Below, piece by piece: positions 49,286 through 58,214 of a stretch of DNA of 64,000 nt. How positions within the stretch are numbered: the first letter of the stretch is position 1; each line of letters begins with the position of its first letter. The stretch is from positions 248,001-312,000 of the forward strand of contig JAJTCM010000003.1 of the NCBI GenBank assembly GCA_021325675.1, read 5' to 3'. The notes below the pieces were generated by a model. The model worked only from the letters and a program-made list of their open reading frames with translations. It did no database searches and had not been told where the DNA came from. Origin of the DNA: Crocinitomicaceae bacterium. Its GTDB lineage: Bacteria > Bacteroidota > Bacteroidia > Flavobacteriales_D > Crocinitomicaceae. The position numbers were made by a program, and so were the translations under genes.

Positions 49286-49909
49286 TTAAGGTATATTCAT
49301 GTATTTATGAGTCTGCAAGGAGATTTTCCACGATGGGTTTTCTTTCACATATTCAATGATCATCGGCAAAAACCGTTCCTGTTTTGACCATTCGGTTTGC
49401 AGGTATTTAACCGCTCCGGGATTTACGCGTTCCGCATGTCCCTCCGCCCAGGCAAAATCCGAAGGGTGGGCAATAATGATTTTGATTTCACTGGCCTTTT
49501 CGTAAGCTTCGTCACAAGGCTGCTTAAACTTTTTCGGGGAAAAGCAATACCAGTCGATGTGGCCATTCAACGGATAGCAGCCCGATGTTTCCATCGCTAT
49601 TTCAACACGCAGGGCTTTGAGCTTTGCCGTTAAAGCTGTTAAATCGTACATTGCCGGCTCACCGCCAGTAATCACGACGAAATCCGTTCCGGAATTTTTA
49701 ACTTCAGCAACCAGGTCATCGATTTTCACCAGCGGATGCTCTTCCCTGTTCCAGCTTTCTTTGACGTCACACCACACACAGCCCACATCGCAGCCCGCCA
49801 AACGGATAAAATAGGCAGCCCGGCCGGAGTTCTTTCCTTCGCCCTGGATGGTGTAAAACTGCTCCATTACGGGGAGCTCAAGCGCTGTGTTTACTTCACT
49901 GATGGTCAT
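49286..49909 (-). CDS. queE: 7-carboxy-7-deazaguanine synthase QueE
   Basis: 207 residues from ATG 49909 (MTISEVNTALELPVMEQFYTIQGEG, in pieces); the frame extends three codons to a TTG. The radical-SAM cluster motif is C-x3-C-x2-C in GCDVGCVWCDVKES (Cys40, Cys44, Cys47), where the x14/x3/x2 spacing differs from classic CxxxCxxC only as known for QueE. VVITGGEPAMYDL and ETSGCYPLNG follow. It converts 6-carboxy-tetrahydropterin to 7-carboxy-7-deazaguanine with SAM, in queuosine biosynthesis. QueC and QueD are not in the window. First gene of the minus-strand run to 45261. Confidence 0.94.
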   Translation of the reverse strand: MTISEVNTALELPVMEQFYTIQGEGKNSGRAAYFIRLAGCDVGCVWCDVKESWNREEHPLVKIDDLVAEVKNSGTDFVVITGGEPAMYDLTALTAKLKALRVEIAMETSGCYPLNGHIDWYCFSPKKFKQPCDEAYEKASEIKIIIAHPSDFAWAEGHAERVNPGAVKYLQTEWSKQERFLPMIIEYVKENPSWKISLQTHKYMNIP

Positions 49910-49915
49910 TACCCA

Positions 49916-49923
49916 CAAAGATA
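49916..49923 (-). promoter_or_regulatory. -7 box for queE
   Basis: On the minus strand TATCTTTG, ending 6 bp before the ATG at 49909, so the mRNA would be leaderless or nearly so. This also argues against the TTG start inside the box. Confidence 0.5.
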
Positions 49924-49976
49924 GTAAAGTTCAGTGAGTTTGAAACGGAAGTAAGGAAGATTTCTAAAACCTGGAT

Positions 49977-51218
49977 TTATTCATGTTCAACTGCAATTTT
50001 TTGCACATTGCCGTTATTGATTTTCAGAAAATAAACCCCTTCGGACAGCTCGGAAACATCAAACCCGCTTTTGCCCATAATACCTTGCCGGACGACAATT
50101 CCCGACGAATTGAAGAGAACGTAGCTACTTTCTTCTTCCGATTCAATAAAAACAAAATCGCTTGCGGGATTGGGATGAATGGGCGGATCGTCTTTTTGGG
50201 CATAAACAAGGATCGTTTCGTAATAAACCTGCCTGCCATCAAAGTCGGTCTGGCTCAACCTGTAATAGGTGATTTCTGCCGGTTTGGGATCTACGACGCT
50301 GTATTTCAAAAGCTGATCGCTGTTTCCTGCCCCATTTATTTGCACCAGGTCAAAAAACTCCGTTCCATCCGTAGATTTTTCCACGGTAAAGAAATTGTTT
50401 TTGCTTTCACTGGCCGTTTTCCATTCTACCCGGTTTTGGCAGCCCCTATTTTTCCCGCTGAACGAAAGCAGGTCGACGGGAAGCACGCCGCAATTGGGTG
50501 TCCAGCGATATATTTGACCCGTAGCAGGGCGCGTTGTAAGATTGGTTGTATTCGTTGCTTTGGAAGCTGCCGGTGCTGCGCCGGTCCCGTTCAAGGTATA
50601 ATAATCGCCGGTAGCCAATCCACCAAGACCAATGGAAGCGCCACGAGAAGCGCCACCCGGTGCTGTGGCTTCCTGCCTGTAAATAAATTCAATTACATTA
50701 GTTCCTTCGTAGAGCTTGGCCTGGAAAGAAAGCGTTGAGCCCGTATTGGACCAATACCAAACCATGTTCCTCCATTCAACCGTGAGAATACGTGATCCTA
50801 CAGCTCCTGTCAGCTTGTAATTGACACTACTTCCGGCCGTCCAGCTTACGGAAAGATCATCCCAAAACGGAGCTATAATAGGCCGGCCGGCACTGAAGCC
50901 GTTGCTGCTTGTAGCAGTGCTCAGGTTGTTCACTGTATGAAAATCCGTACAATCCGGGTCCAGGCTCATCCAGCCGTTTTGTGATACCGAAAAACCGGTG
51001 TAGGGCGCACAGCCAAAATAAAAGGTAAAGCCAATATCCAGGTAAGGAATCGCAGCTTCATCATCCCCGCCCCCAATGACAACGGTCGGTGTGGCATTCG
51101 CCGTATAAGCCCCTCCAACTGCCTGAAATGTATAATTAATGGGTGCAGCGAGAAGCTGTTTTCCCGGGAGAAAAAAACTCAACACAAACAAAATAAAAAG
51201 CACGTAACCTTTTTTCAT
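49977..51218 (-). CDS. Secreted T9SS type A cargo protein
   Basis: 413 residues with signal peptide MKKGYVLFILFVLSFFLPGKQLLAAP. The first part (about 30-235) is a beta-sandwich with INYTFQAVGGAYTANATPTV, LDIGFTFYFGCAPYTGFSVSQNGWMSL (in pieces) and RILTVEWRNMVWY, typical of surface proteins in Bacteroidota (nidogen/lectin-like). The linker has VEWKTASESKNNFFTVEKSTDGTEF, a fibronectin-like motif found before sorting domains. The end (about 345-413) is a type A domain: PIHPNPASDFVFIES, SYVLFNSSGIVV and LSEGVYFLKINNG. It has its own spacer upstream with a 40-bp element shared with the SprB-like operon. Confidence 0.83.
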   Translation of the reverse strand: MKKGYVLFILFVLSFFLPGKQLLAAPINYTFQAVGGAYTANATPTVVIGGGDDEAAIPYLDIGFTFYFGCAPYTGFSVSQNGWMSLDPDCTDFHTVNNLSTATSSNGFSAGRPIIAPFWDDLSVSWTAGSSVNYKLTGAVGSRILTVEWRNMVWYWSNTGSTLSFQAKLYEGTNVIEFIYRQEATAPGGASRGASIGLGGLATGDYYTLNGTGAAPAASKATNTTNLTTRPATGQIYRWTPNCGVLPVDLLSFSGKNRGCQNRVEWKTASESKNNFFTVEKSTDGTEFFDLVQINGAGNSDQLLKYSVVDPKPAEITYYRLSQTDFDGRQVYYETILVYAQKDDPPIHPNPASDFVFIESEEESSYVLFNSSGIVVRQGIMGKSGFDVSELSEGVYFLKINNGNVQKIAVEHE

Positions 51219-51288
51219 AGCTTTCTGTGTTAGTTACAAATCAATGTTGTTAAGAAGATCTGTCAGGGAATAATGAGTTGCGCAGACT

Positions 51289-51328
51289 AAACAATAATAC
51301 ACATAAAATACTGAAAATCCAAATTTTA
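51289..51328. repeat. 40-bp element shared by two T9SS loci, copy 1
   Basis: AAACAATAATACACATAAAA then TACTGAAAATCCAAATTTTA. It matches 54544-54583 at 35 of 40 positions, with the last 17 bases identical. It lies 71 bp upstream of the T9SS cargo gene start at 51218. Confidence 0.75.
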
Positions 51329-51419
51329 GCTCACAACTTCTTACCCGTTTTTTATATAAAATCCCCGCTATCCTATGCTGTTTCGGGCATACCGGATTTT
51401 AGGACTAATTTCTTAATTT

Positions 51420-52403
51420 TCAATCCTTTCCCTGTTTCATGCGATAACGCAGAAAAAACTCAAGCCCGCCATTCCCGTTAGATGCCAGACTAAGGCCGGA
51501 AGTGTTCAGATCATAGGAAACCCCAGCACTGAAACTTTTGATGTCGCACATCAGGTTAGCAATCAGCGCGTCTCCGCTGCGGTAATATATCCCGAGGGAA
51601 ACAGCCGTTTGTTCTGAAAAATCATCCGAAGTTGTCCCTTTCACCAAATACCTGAAATTAGAACCCAGTGTGATTTCCCGGTTCGGTCCCTGGAAAAAAG
51701 TGTAAAATGCAGGAACAAGCGAAAACTCCTTGCTGGTATTGTAAACAAACTGCCCGTGGAAAATCAGCTTGCGGTAAAGACTGTTGTCGATTTCTGTGAA
51801 ATTAACTTTCTGCCCGGTGATGTGTGCAAGCGATAATCCCAGCGAAACGCGATTGTTCTTCGATAATTCCGCGTTGAAGTAAGCTCCGGCAGACATATCG
51901 AAGCGGTTCACTGTCCTGTTATCCGCCATGATATTTTCATTATTCGCCAGGCTTGTATTAAATTCCGTCCCCGTCCATTGATTGTCCCAGCTCGTGTTTT
52001 CGTTTTGGATACTGCGCTGGTACCAACCCGGCTGTAAACCAAAGGCCAGGAACTGATTTTTGGATAATTTTACCGCGTAGCTGACCGGCACGGAAACTTC
52101 GTTGACTTTGTACCTGCTGTCGCCGGCCACATCATTCATAAAATAAACCCCTGCCCCGAGAAAGCCTTCGTTTTCCATCACACGCATATCTGCGCCAACC
52201 GTTGTTGTTGTATACGGGTTATCGGAGACACTGCCCCACTGCGTCCTGTAATTTGAGAAAAGCTGCATGCCTGAAAAACCTGCAGCAGCCGGGTTCATAT
52301 ATACCGGAGATTCGGCAAACATCGAAAAATGCTTGTCTTGCTGTGCCAATCCAAAGGCAGCAGCCCCAACCATAAATGCTAAAAATACTATTCTTTTTTC
52401 CAT
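51420..52403 (-). CDS. PorP/SprF family type IX secretion outer-membrane protein
   Basis: 327 residues from ATG 52403 (MEKRIVFLAFMVGAAAFGLAQ, a signal peptide); the frame runs further upstream into the type B cargo gene and is not coding there. QDKHFSMFAESPVYMNPAAAGFSG is the PorP/SprF signature (in pieces), followed by a barrel with strands such as FLAFGLQPGWYQ, and LSKNNRVSLGLSLAHITG, ending FFLRYRMKQ. SprF proteins partner with a type B T9SS cargo encoded directly upstream and anchor it at the cell surface; the gene order here (cargo 52421, SprF 51420, 17 bp gap) is exactly that. Confidence 0.92.
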   Translation of the reverse strand: MEKRIVFLAFMVGAAAFGLAQQDKHFSMFAESPVYMNPAAAGFSGMQLFSNYRTQWGSVSDNPYTTTTVGADMRVMENEGFLGAGVYFMNDVAGDSRYKVNEVSVPVSYAVKLSKNQFLAFGLQPGWYQRSIQNENTSWDNQWTGTEFNTSLANNENIMADNRTVNRFDMSAGAYFNAELSKNNRVSLGLSLAHITGQKVNFTEIDNSLYRKLIFHGQFVYNTSKEFSLVPAFYTFFQGPNREITLGSNFRYLVKGTTSDDFSEQTAVSLGIYYRSGDALIANLMCDIKSFSAGVSYDLNTSGLSLASNGNGGLEFFLRYRMKQGKD

Positions 52404-52420
52404 CGTGCTTCGTATTTGCT

Positions 52421-54325
52421 TTATCTGACAAGTGTTGTATTTCCTTTGAGAATCCCTCCCGTTCCGCTTTCGAAGGTGTATTCCAGTACCCAGACAAAAA
52501 CACCCGGGTTCTCTTCTTTCCCGTTGAATTTCCCATCCCATCCTACAGCCTGGTCATCCGTTTCGAAGACTTTTTGCCCGTAACGGTTGTAGACCATAAA
52601 ATTGAGGGTCTGGATATTGTTCCCTTTCACGAAAAGCAGGTCGTTGTTTGCATCACCGTCCGGTGAAAAAGCTTCCGGTACGCCAATACTTTCCTGGTCA
52701 CAATCCTGGACAGTGATAAGAACTGTAGCCGAGCCATCGCACCCGTTCGCATCCGTTCCCGTCACCGTATATGTTAAGCTTGCCGCGGGAAGGAAAGGCA
52801 CTCCGTCGCTCACACCGTTGTTCCAGGCATAGTTTCCGGCGCCGCCCGCCACTAGCGTTACGGAATCCCCTTCGCATACTGAAGCGGAAGGAGAAGCGTT
52901 TATTGTAAGCATCGGAAGCGCGTTTACTGTGATAACGATTGTTGTGTCGTCGGAAAGTGTTCCGTCTGTCACTGTCAATGTTACATTCTGGGCGCCAATC
53001 GTGTTGAAGCAAACCTGCCCGGGGTTTTGTGAGCCGGAGCCTGCCGGGGAAGCGCCTGCAAACTGCCAGCTCCAGCCGGTAATCGCACTGCCTCCTGCCG
53101 AGCTGTTGTCTGTAAACGTAATACATTCGCCGAGACAAATTTCCAGGTCTGAAGGTGTAAACGACGCTTCCAGCTCAGCCGGGCCGCAAGGATTAAAGAA
53201 TTTGTAGGTGTTGGGGAGGCCCAATCCCGTGCTCGTAATAAAAGCCCCGCCGTTGGTAACGTCAATTCCCAGCGGGTTAAAATCACATCCGTTGCCCGGT
53301 ATATCGGGAGAATTGATTACCCCCAGGTAAGCAACCCAGGAAGTGGAAACGTAAATTTTTTCGCCCGGCCCCATGCGGATTGCCCTGATCTGGGCCCCTT
53401 CGTTGAAATCGGTGTATATTGTCTGTTCGGAAGCTTCGATCAAAGCAGCACTGGCTTGTGTAAGGTCGTATTGCAGCAGCTTGTTGTCCGATGAAACATA
53501 CAAGAGCTCGTCGTTGGGTGAAAATTCCGTTCCGTAAGGCTGAAACACGTTTATAATCTGTGCGTTTGAAACCGCCCCCGTGGCATTGTCAAAATCAACA
53601 ATATCAAAGACGCTGAGACCATAGCTTGCCATTACCATTTTTTGTCCGTCATTGGACGCTGTTAAATATCCATAACCGCGGTTTACGATCGGGCTGCTTG
53701 TTGTTACCGCTGTTCCTGTAGTTGATATAACGGGCGTTGCACCGACACCTGCTGCGCTGAAGAGCCAAACCCGGTAATCTGAGCTTCCGGCAGCCGACTG
53801 ATCGTGGGTTATGATCCACCAATCTACATCGTTGCAATGCCTGACAGCCGTTATTTTCTCGCAGGTGATATTTGCCCGGTTCGGCATCGGCGTATTTTTA
53901 CTGGCAGAAACGACGTCCCCCAATCCACCGTTCAATGACATGTCAACAATGGAGTAGCTCAGGTCACCTCCCTCGTCAGGCGGCACTGTAAACAGGTAGT
54001 ATAAACCGGTGCTTCCGGGCTGCTGTACGATCAGCGCCGACTGGGTGGTACTGACATTTCCTGTCAAACCTGTCCCGTTTGGCATCAGGGTGTTATTCCT
54101 GTCCCAAACGTTTACTCCCTCCGTGTAAAAAAGCAGGTTCCCGCTGGCGTCACACATGGAAGCCGTTCCTTCGCTCGTATTCAGCTGGCTGCCATCCAAA
54201 GCAGTGGGCACACCGTTGAAATCAATGGCCGCGTTTTGACCGAAATGCCAGACGTTGAACACATTTCCCTGCGCACAAGCAAGACCGGCAGAGATTAACA
54301 AGAAACATAAAATCCGAATTCTCAT
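52421..54325 (-). CDS. Large secreted protein with PKD domain and T9SS type B (CHU_C) sorting domain
   Basis: 634 residues with signal peptide MRIRILCFLLISAGLACAQ. The first part (about 20-360) looks like a beta-propeller or lectin-like fold (NVWHFGQNAAIDFNGVPTAL, in part; LLFYTEGVNVWDRNNTLMPNG, in part). A PKD domain follows (CLGECITFTDNSSAGGSAIT, GWSWQF, in pieces), then an Ig-like domain (VCEGDSVTLVAGGAGNYAWNN, in part) and the type B domain: IGVPEAFSPDGDANNDLLFV, then FMVYNRYGQKVFET and GVFVWVLEYTF. Type B cargoes include SprB-like adhesins and need a SprF partner; one is encoded 17 bp downstream. Upstream is a 386-bp spacer with the shared 40-bp element. Confidence 0.88.
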   Translation of the reverse strand: MRIRILCFLLISAGLACAQGNVFNVWHFGQNAAIDFNGVPTALDGSQLNTSEGTASMCDASGNLLFYTEGVNVWDRNNTLMPNGTGLTGNVSTTQSALIVQQPGSTGLYYLFTVPPDEGGDLSYSIVDMSLNGGLGDVVSASKNTPMPNRANITCEKITAVRHCNDVDWWIITHDQSAAGSSDYRVWLFSAAGVGATPVISTTGTAVTTSSPIVNRGYGYLTASNDGQKMVMASYGLSVFDIVDFDNATGAVSNAQIINVFQPYGTEFSPNDELLYVSSDNKLLQYDLTQASAALIEASEQTIYTDFNEGAQIRAIRMGPGEKIYVSTSWVAYLGVINSPDIPGNGCDFNPLGIDVTNGGAFITSTGLGLPNTYKFFNPCGPAELEASFTPSDLEICLGECITFTDNSSAGGSAITGWSWQFAGASPAGSGSQNPGQVCFNTIGAQNVTLTVTDGTLSDDTTIVITVNALPMLTINASPSASVCEGDSVTLVAGGAGNYAWNNGVSDGVPFLPAASLTYTVTGTDANGCDGSATVLITVQDCDQESIGVPEAFSPDGDANNDLLFVKGNNIQTLNFMVYNRYGQKVFETDDQAVGWDGKFNGKEENPGVFVWVLEYTFESGTGGILKGNTTLVR

Positions 54326-54711
54326 AGACCTGTTTTTTTATATTATTTTTTGTTTTACGCCAATAAGCTCCACAGCCGGCGTTTGTTTAAACCGATTTAG
54401 CTGATCAAGAATAAAAAAAGGCTTTCCCGCTTGTGAATATTACAAGACATAAAAACCGTCTGAAACGGGAAAAATAAAGAGATGTGAGCGTTTATAAAAT
54501 TCCTCATGCAGTAGTTCATTTTTACATGGAGGTCGTTTTAGCAAAACAATACTAACTATAAAATATTGAAAATCCAAATTTTAAATGAAAAAATATTATT
54601 CACAGCATAATAAATTCAAAGTAAAAGTGAGTTTCCTACAGTTGCCGGGGGAAATGGACAAGCGTGAGCCGAAAGAAAATAAGAATGAGAAAAAGCAGTT
54701 TCTGCCGGATA
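54326..54711. other. Spacer upstream of the SprB-like operon
   Basis: 386 bp without a plausible gene. It contains AT-rich runs, the 40-bp element at 54544-54583, and AAACGGGAAAAATAAAG with its partial inverted partner TTTCCCGC (54424-54475), possibly a hairpin. On the minus strand it should hold the promoter of the operon at 54325; no perfect TTG-N19-TAnnTTTG was seen. The last 110 bp are the 3' side of the unknown gene at 54712. Confidence 0.5.
54544..54583. repeat. 40-bp element shared by two T9SS loci, copy 2
   Basis: AAACAATACTAACTATAAAA then TATTGAAAATCCAAATTTTA; 35/40 identical to 51289-51328. It lies 219 bp upstream of the type B cargo start. The inner part AAAATATTGAAAATCCAAATTTTA is an imperfect palindrome (in pieces). 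Confidence 0.75.
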
Positions 54712-55296
54712 TTATTGCGGATCCTTTTCTCCTGTAAAGCCTTGAAGCAGTTCATCAACTCCGGGCAAACGTTCCAGGTGACCGTTCAGCTTTCCATACA
54801 AGTCCTCAAAGCTTGACTCATGATTGAGTACTTTTAAAGCATATTCAACAGGGTAAAGTGACAGAACGACCCCGTTTTTATTATATTTCAGTGTCATATC
54901 CCTTAGTGAAAATTCAGGCTCATTGTCTTTATATAACCTGAAATCATATTGTCCCATGAGGAACTCACTGAAAGCATAAGCGAGGAACAGGATAACCTGG
55001 CCATCTTCCAAGCCAAATGATTTACAATACGTATGAAACCCCACTCCTTCAGTAACAGCCTGGTCCAGGTTTACAGGATGATTGACCGGTTTTTTCACCT
55101 TGCTTTCGATTTTATTGTCCATGAAAAAGCTTTCCACCATCTTCATACAGCCATCTATTATTCCGGGCTTTTCATCCAGTTTTTGTTCAGTAAACCTTTC
55201 ATCAAAGTATTTTTCGGTGAAAACAGCGCTCACCTTTGTCTCTTGTTTATTGGCATCGTTCCCCTTTCCGGAGAATATTTTTTTAAAGAAGCCCAT
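54712..55296 (-). CDS. Cytoplasmic protein of unknown function
   Basis: 194 residues with no signal peptide. It starts MGFFKKIFSGKGNDANKQ (short amphipathic beginning) and then has a single alpha/beta domain: FTEKYFDERFTEQKLDEKPGI (in part), SFGLEDGQVILFLAYAFSEFLM (in part), DFRLYKDNEPEFSLRDMTL, LSLYPVEYALKVLNHESSFED. No known family recognised. Stand-alone gene, separated from neighbours by more than 200 bp on both sides; divergent from the universal stress protein gene. Confidence 0.72.
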   Translation of the reverse strand: MGFFKKIFSGKGNDANKQETKVSAVFTEKYFDERFTEQKLDEKPGIIDGCMKMVESFFMDNKIESKVKKPVNHPVNLDQAVTEGVGFHTYCKSFGLEDGQVILFLAYAFSEFLMGQYDFRLYKDNEPEFSLRDMTLKYNKNGVVLSLYPVEYALKVLNHESSFEDLYGKLNGHLERLPGVDELLQGFTGEKDPQ

Positions 55297-55537
55297 GTTG
55301 TTCTGTATTAAACTTTACAACGAAACTAAGAAAAAAAAGAATGAGAAACGAATGAGCCCGCCAAAATGTATGAGGTAAACAGAATGAGAGCGAAAACGTC
55401 ATCCATTTTTGTTTAAACGGCAAAAACGCTGGCAATGACCGATGAGATTTAGCCTGATTCCTCACAATAGTTCCCAATTAATCCCATTATACCGGCAATT
55501 TGCACTATCTTACAGCTAAAATATTGAACCTGGACTT

Positions 55538-56347
55538 ATGAAAACGATTCTCCTTCCCTGCGATTTTTCTTCTCTTGCCCTGAATGCAATTGAATACGGC
55601 GCTGAAATTGCCCGCCATACGCATGCAAAGCTTATTTTATTTCACGTATACACCGGATCAGTGGACGATGGGGTAAAAAAACAATGCCTGGAAAATTTGA
55701 AAAAGATCGAAGCTGATCTCACTACGCGGCATGGCGAAGGCCTTGAGGTCCAAAGCCGCTGTAAAAATGGCGTTTTCCTGAATGAAATCAACAATTTTTG
55801 TGAAAACCAACAGGTTGACCTCATCGTCATGGGAATGAAAGGATCCGGGTACCTGAGGGAGAAATTCATGGGAAATACCACTACTTCAGTGATTGACAAA
55901 GTGAACTGTTCCGTGATGATCATCGGTGAAGATGTCAAATACCGGGGCATCACAAAAATTGCATTTGCCTGTGATTATGAGGACCAGAGCTATAAAACAA
56001 TCCTGACGGACCTGATAGATTTTGCCCACCTGTTCCATTCGCCGGTATACATCCTGAATGTTGTCCCTGAAACCGAAGCGCCGGTATTATTGAGCAAGCA
56101 AGTCGAAAATTACAAGTTTGACCGCATCCTGGAAGGCATCGAACATAGCTTTCACCAGGTACAAAACGAGGACCTGATTGACGGAATCAATGAATTTGTG
56201 GAAGATCACGCAATCGACCTCGTCGTTATGATCCCCAAAATGCACAGCATGATTGAGAATATATTCAACGATTCAAACACCAAGCGCATGGCTTTCCACG
56301 CTAAAGTGCCCTTACTGTCGCTGCATGAGACGAGGGAGGACTTTTAA
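55538..56347 (+). CDS. Universal stress protein, two tandem Usp domains
   Basis: 269 residues. Domain 1: MKTILLPCDFSSLALNAIEYG, and the nucleotide-binding signature MGMKGSGYLREKFMGNTTTSVI (in part) with conserved Gly and Thr. Domain 2 is degenerate: KIAFACDYEDQSYKTIL and VVMIPKMHSMIENIFNDSN. Similar in layout to 16545-17351 but only distantly related, so the two are not recent copies. Cytosolic; likely stress or redox survival. It precedes a signalling operon after a 240-bp spacer. Confidence 0.88.
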   Translation: MKTILLPCDFSSLALNAIEYGAEIARHTHAKLILFHVYTGSVDDGVKKQCLENLKKIEADLTTRHGEGLEVQSRCKNGVFLNEINNFCENQQVDLIVMGMKGSGYLREKFMGNTTTSVIDKVNCSVMIIGEDVKYRGITKIAFACDYEDQSYKTILTDLIDFAHLFHSPVYILNVVPETEAPVLLSKQVENYKFDRILEGIEHSFHQVQNEDLIDGINEFVEDHAIDLVVMIPKMHSMIENIFNDSNTKRMAFHAKVPLLSLHETREDF

Positions 56348-56589
56348 TTAACCGGTCGGAAACTTTCTGATATAATAATGTCAAAACGGGCCACGATTTT
56401 TTCCCGGTGACGTATATAACAGGTTTTATGCTGACAGGTAATCTGCGTACATATACTTCAAAGGCGGGTATTAATACTTGTTTCAAAATTATATACTAAG
56501 ATATCAGGGATAATATATGTATATTGTAAAACACTGTAGGTTGGATTTCAGAATTATGAAACGCAACATTATAGTATTGACATATTTAA

Positions 56590-57696
56590 ATGGAAGTAAA
56601 AGAAGTTTTTCAAGCATTATTTTTACATTCCACTGAAGGGATTTTAGTCGTTGACAGCAAAGGGAAGATCATCCGGATAAACCCCAGCGCAGAAAAAATG
56701 TTCGGCTATGACAAAGATGAATTATTGGGACAAGGAATCGAAACCGGTATTCCCTTGCTGCCCGCCAGTCAGCCGGGTGAAAATTTTTTCTATACAAACC
56801 CTTTACCCCGGAGCATGGGGACAGAAACCGATTTATCAGGAAAAAGAAAAGACGGCTCCGAATTCTCGATTGAAATCAGCTTAAGCCCGTATTTGAAAGA
56901 TGATGCAGCCTTTGTTGTAGTGTTTGTGTTTGACATCACTATCCGGAAAAAAAACGAGCAGGACGTCATACAAAAGAAAAAAGAGCTGGAGCTACTGACC
57001 GAACACCTGAAAGAATCCAACCTGGAGCTGGAGAACTTTGCTTATATTTCTTCGCACGACCTGCAGGAGCCACTCAGGAAAATTCAATCATTCGGTGACC
57101 GTCTGAAATCCATGGAGCGGGAAAATTTTTCAGAGAAAGGAAAAGACTACCTGGACCGGATCCTGAATGCAGCGTCCCGGATGCAGAACCTGATTAACGA
57201 CTTGCTTGAATTTTCACGCTTGTCCAATCCTGTTCCCGAATTTTCAAGGATCGATTCCAATATGATTCTGAACGAAGTTATTTCTGATATGGAAATTACC
57301 ATTGAAAGGACAGGGGCCAACATTATCCAGGGAAAGCTGCCTTTTATTTCAGGCAATCCCACCCAGATCCGGCAGCTCTTTCAAAACCTGATCTCAAACG
57401 CCATAAAATTCGTAAAAGAAGAGGAAACTCCTAGCCTGAAAATTTATGCAAAATCCTCTGGAAAAATCACTCATATTTTTTTTGAGGACAACGGGATCGG
57501 CTTCGATGAAAAATACGTTGACCGGATATTCACCATTTTCCAGCGCCTTGAAAACCGCAAATATGCCGGTACGGGCATCGGGCTTGCCATCTGCAAAAAA
57601 ATCGCGCTTTTTCATCATGGGAATATTGAAGTGAGCAGCAAGCCCGGACAGGGCTCTATATTTAAGGTTACTTTGCCCCTGTGGACAAGTAAGTAA
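56590..57696 (+). CDS. PAS-domain sensor histidine kinase
   Basis: 368 residues, soluble. A PAS domain (about 10-125: GILVVDSKGKIIRINPSAEKMF, in part; GYDKDELLGQ; VVVFVFDITIRKKNEQD) leads through a coiled coil (KKKELELLTEHLKESNLELENF, in part) to a phytochrome-like kinase core: YISSHDLQEPLRKIQSF (phospho-acceptor His), NLISNAIKFVKEEE, DNGIGFDEKYVDRIFTIFQRL (in part), and GTGIGLAICKK. The SHDLQEPLR class usually works with small stand-alone receivers, and one is encoded 62 bp downstream. First gene of a three-gene signalling operon. Confidence 0.92.
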   Translation: MEVKEVFQALFLHSTEGILVVDSKGKIIRINPSAEKMFGYDKDELLGQGIETGIPLLPASQPGENFFYTNPLPRSMGTETDLSGKRKDGSEFSIEISLSPYLKDDAAFVVVFVFDITIRKKNEQDVIQKKKELELLTEHLKESNLELENFAYISSHDLQEPLRKIQSFGDRLKSMERENFSEKGKDYLDRILNAASRMQNLINDLLEFSRLSNPVPEFSRIDSNMILNEVISDMEITIERTGANIIQGKLPFISGNPTQIRQLFQNLISNAIKFVKEEETPSLKIYAKSSGKITHIFFEDNGIGFDEKYVDRIFTIFQRLENRKYAGTGIGLAICKKIALFHHGNIEVSSKPGQGSIFKVTLPLWTSK

Positions 57697-57758
57697 TCAT
57701 CCGGACGGACGAGGCCGTAACATTCGTTAATCCATTTATGTTTAATTAAAAAAGTAAA

Positions 57759-58214
57759 ATGAAAATCTCCAAATCCATCGAAATATTAATCGCCGATGAT
57801 GATCATGAAGACCAGATGCTGATCCTTGACGCACTCAAAGAAAGCAATTTAAAAAACCGGATCCGGTGTGTTGACAACGGCGAAGAGCTTCTGGCCTACC
57901 TGCGAAATGAGGGTAAATATGCTGACAGGCAGGAATACCCCACTCCCGGTATTGTGCTCCTCGACCTCAATATGCCCAAAAAAGACGGACGTGAAGCGCT
58001 TAAGGAAATCAAGGCTGATCCGAATCTAAAAAATATCCCGATCATTATCCTCACTACATCCGGTGCGGAATCAGATATTTTAAAAACTTACGATCTCGGG
58101 GCCAACTCATTCATCACCAAACCGGTTACATTTTCGGCTATGGTGGAAACCATGAGCGCTCTCAAAAAATACTGGTTTGAAATCGTAGAACTCCCCTTTG
58201 AAAATGACAAATAG
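57759..58214 (+). CDS. Single-domain response regulator, Rcp1-like
   Basis: 151 residues consisting of one receiver domain: ILIADDDHEDQMLIL (acidic pair), LLDLNMPKKDG (phospho-acceptor Asp), ILTTSG and SFITKPV (Lys). The insertion RNEGKYADRQEYPTPG before the active-site strand is typical of Rcp1-type regulators, which serve phytochrome-like kinases. No output domain, so it acts by protein contact, possibly relaying from the kinase at 56590 to the hybrid protein downstream. Its last 11 bp overlap the next gene. Confidence 0.92.
   Translation: MKISKSIEILIADDDHEDQMLILDALKESNLKNRIRCVDNGEELLAYLRNEGKYADRQEYPTPGIVLLDLNMPKKDGREALKEIKADPNLKNIPIIILTTSGAESDILKTYDLGANSFITKPVTFSAMVETMSALKKYWFEIVELPFENDK

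Noticed and set aside
49286-49977. preQ1-type riboswitch before queE
   Set aside because: The -7 box is about 6 bp before the ATG, leaving no leader for a riboswitch.
54326-54711. Structured RNA gene (6S, tmRNA or RNase P)
   Set aside because: No conserved core of any of these RNAs and no tRNA-like ends; only short AT-rich repeats and a weak stem.
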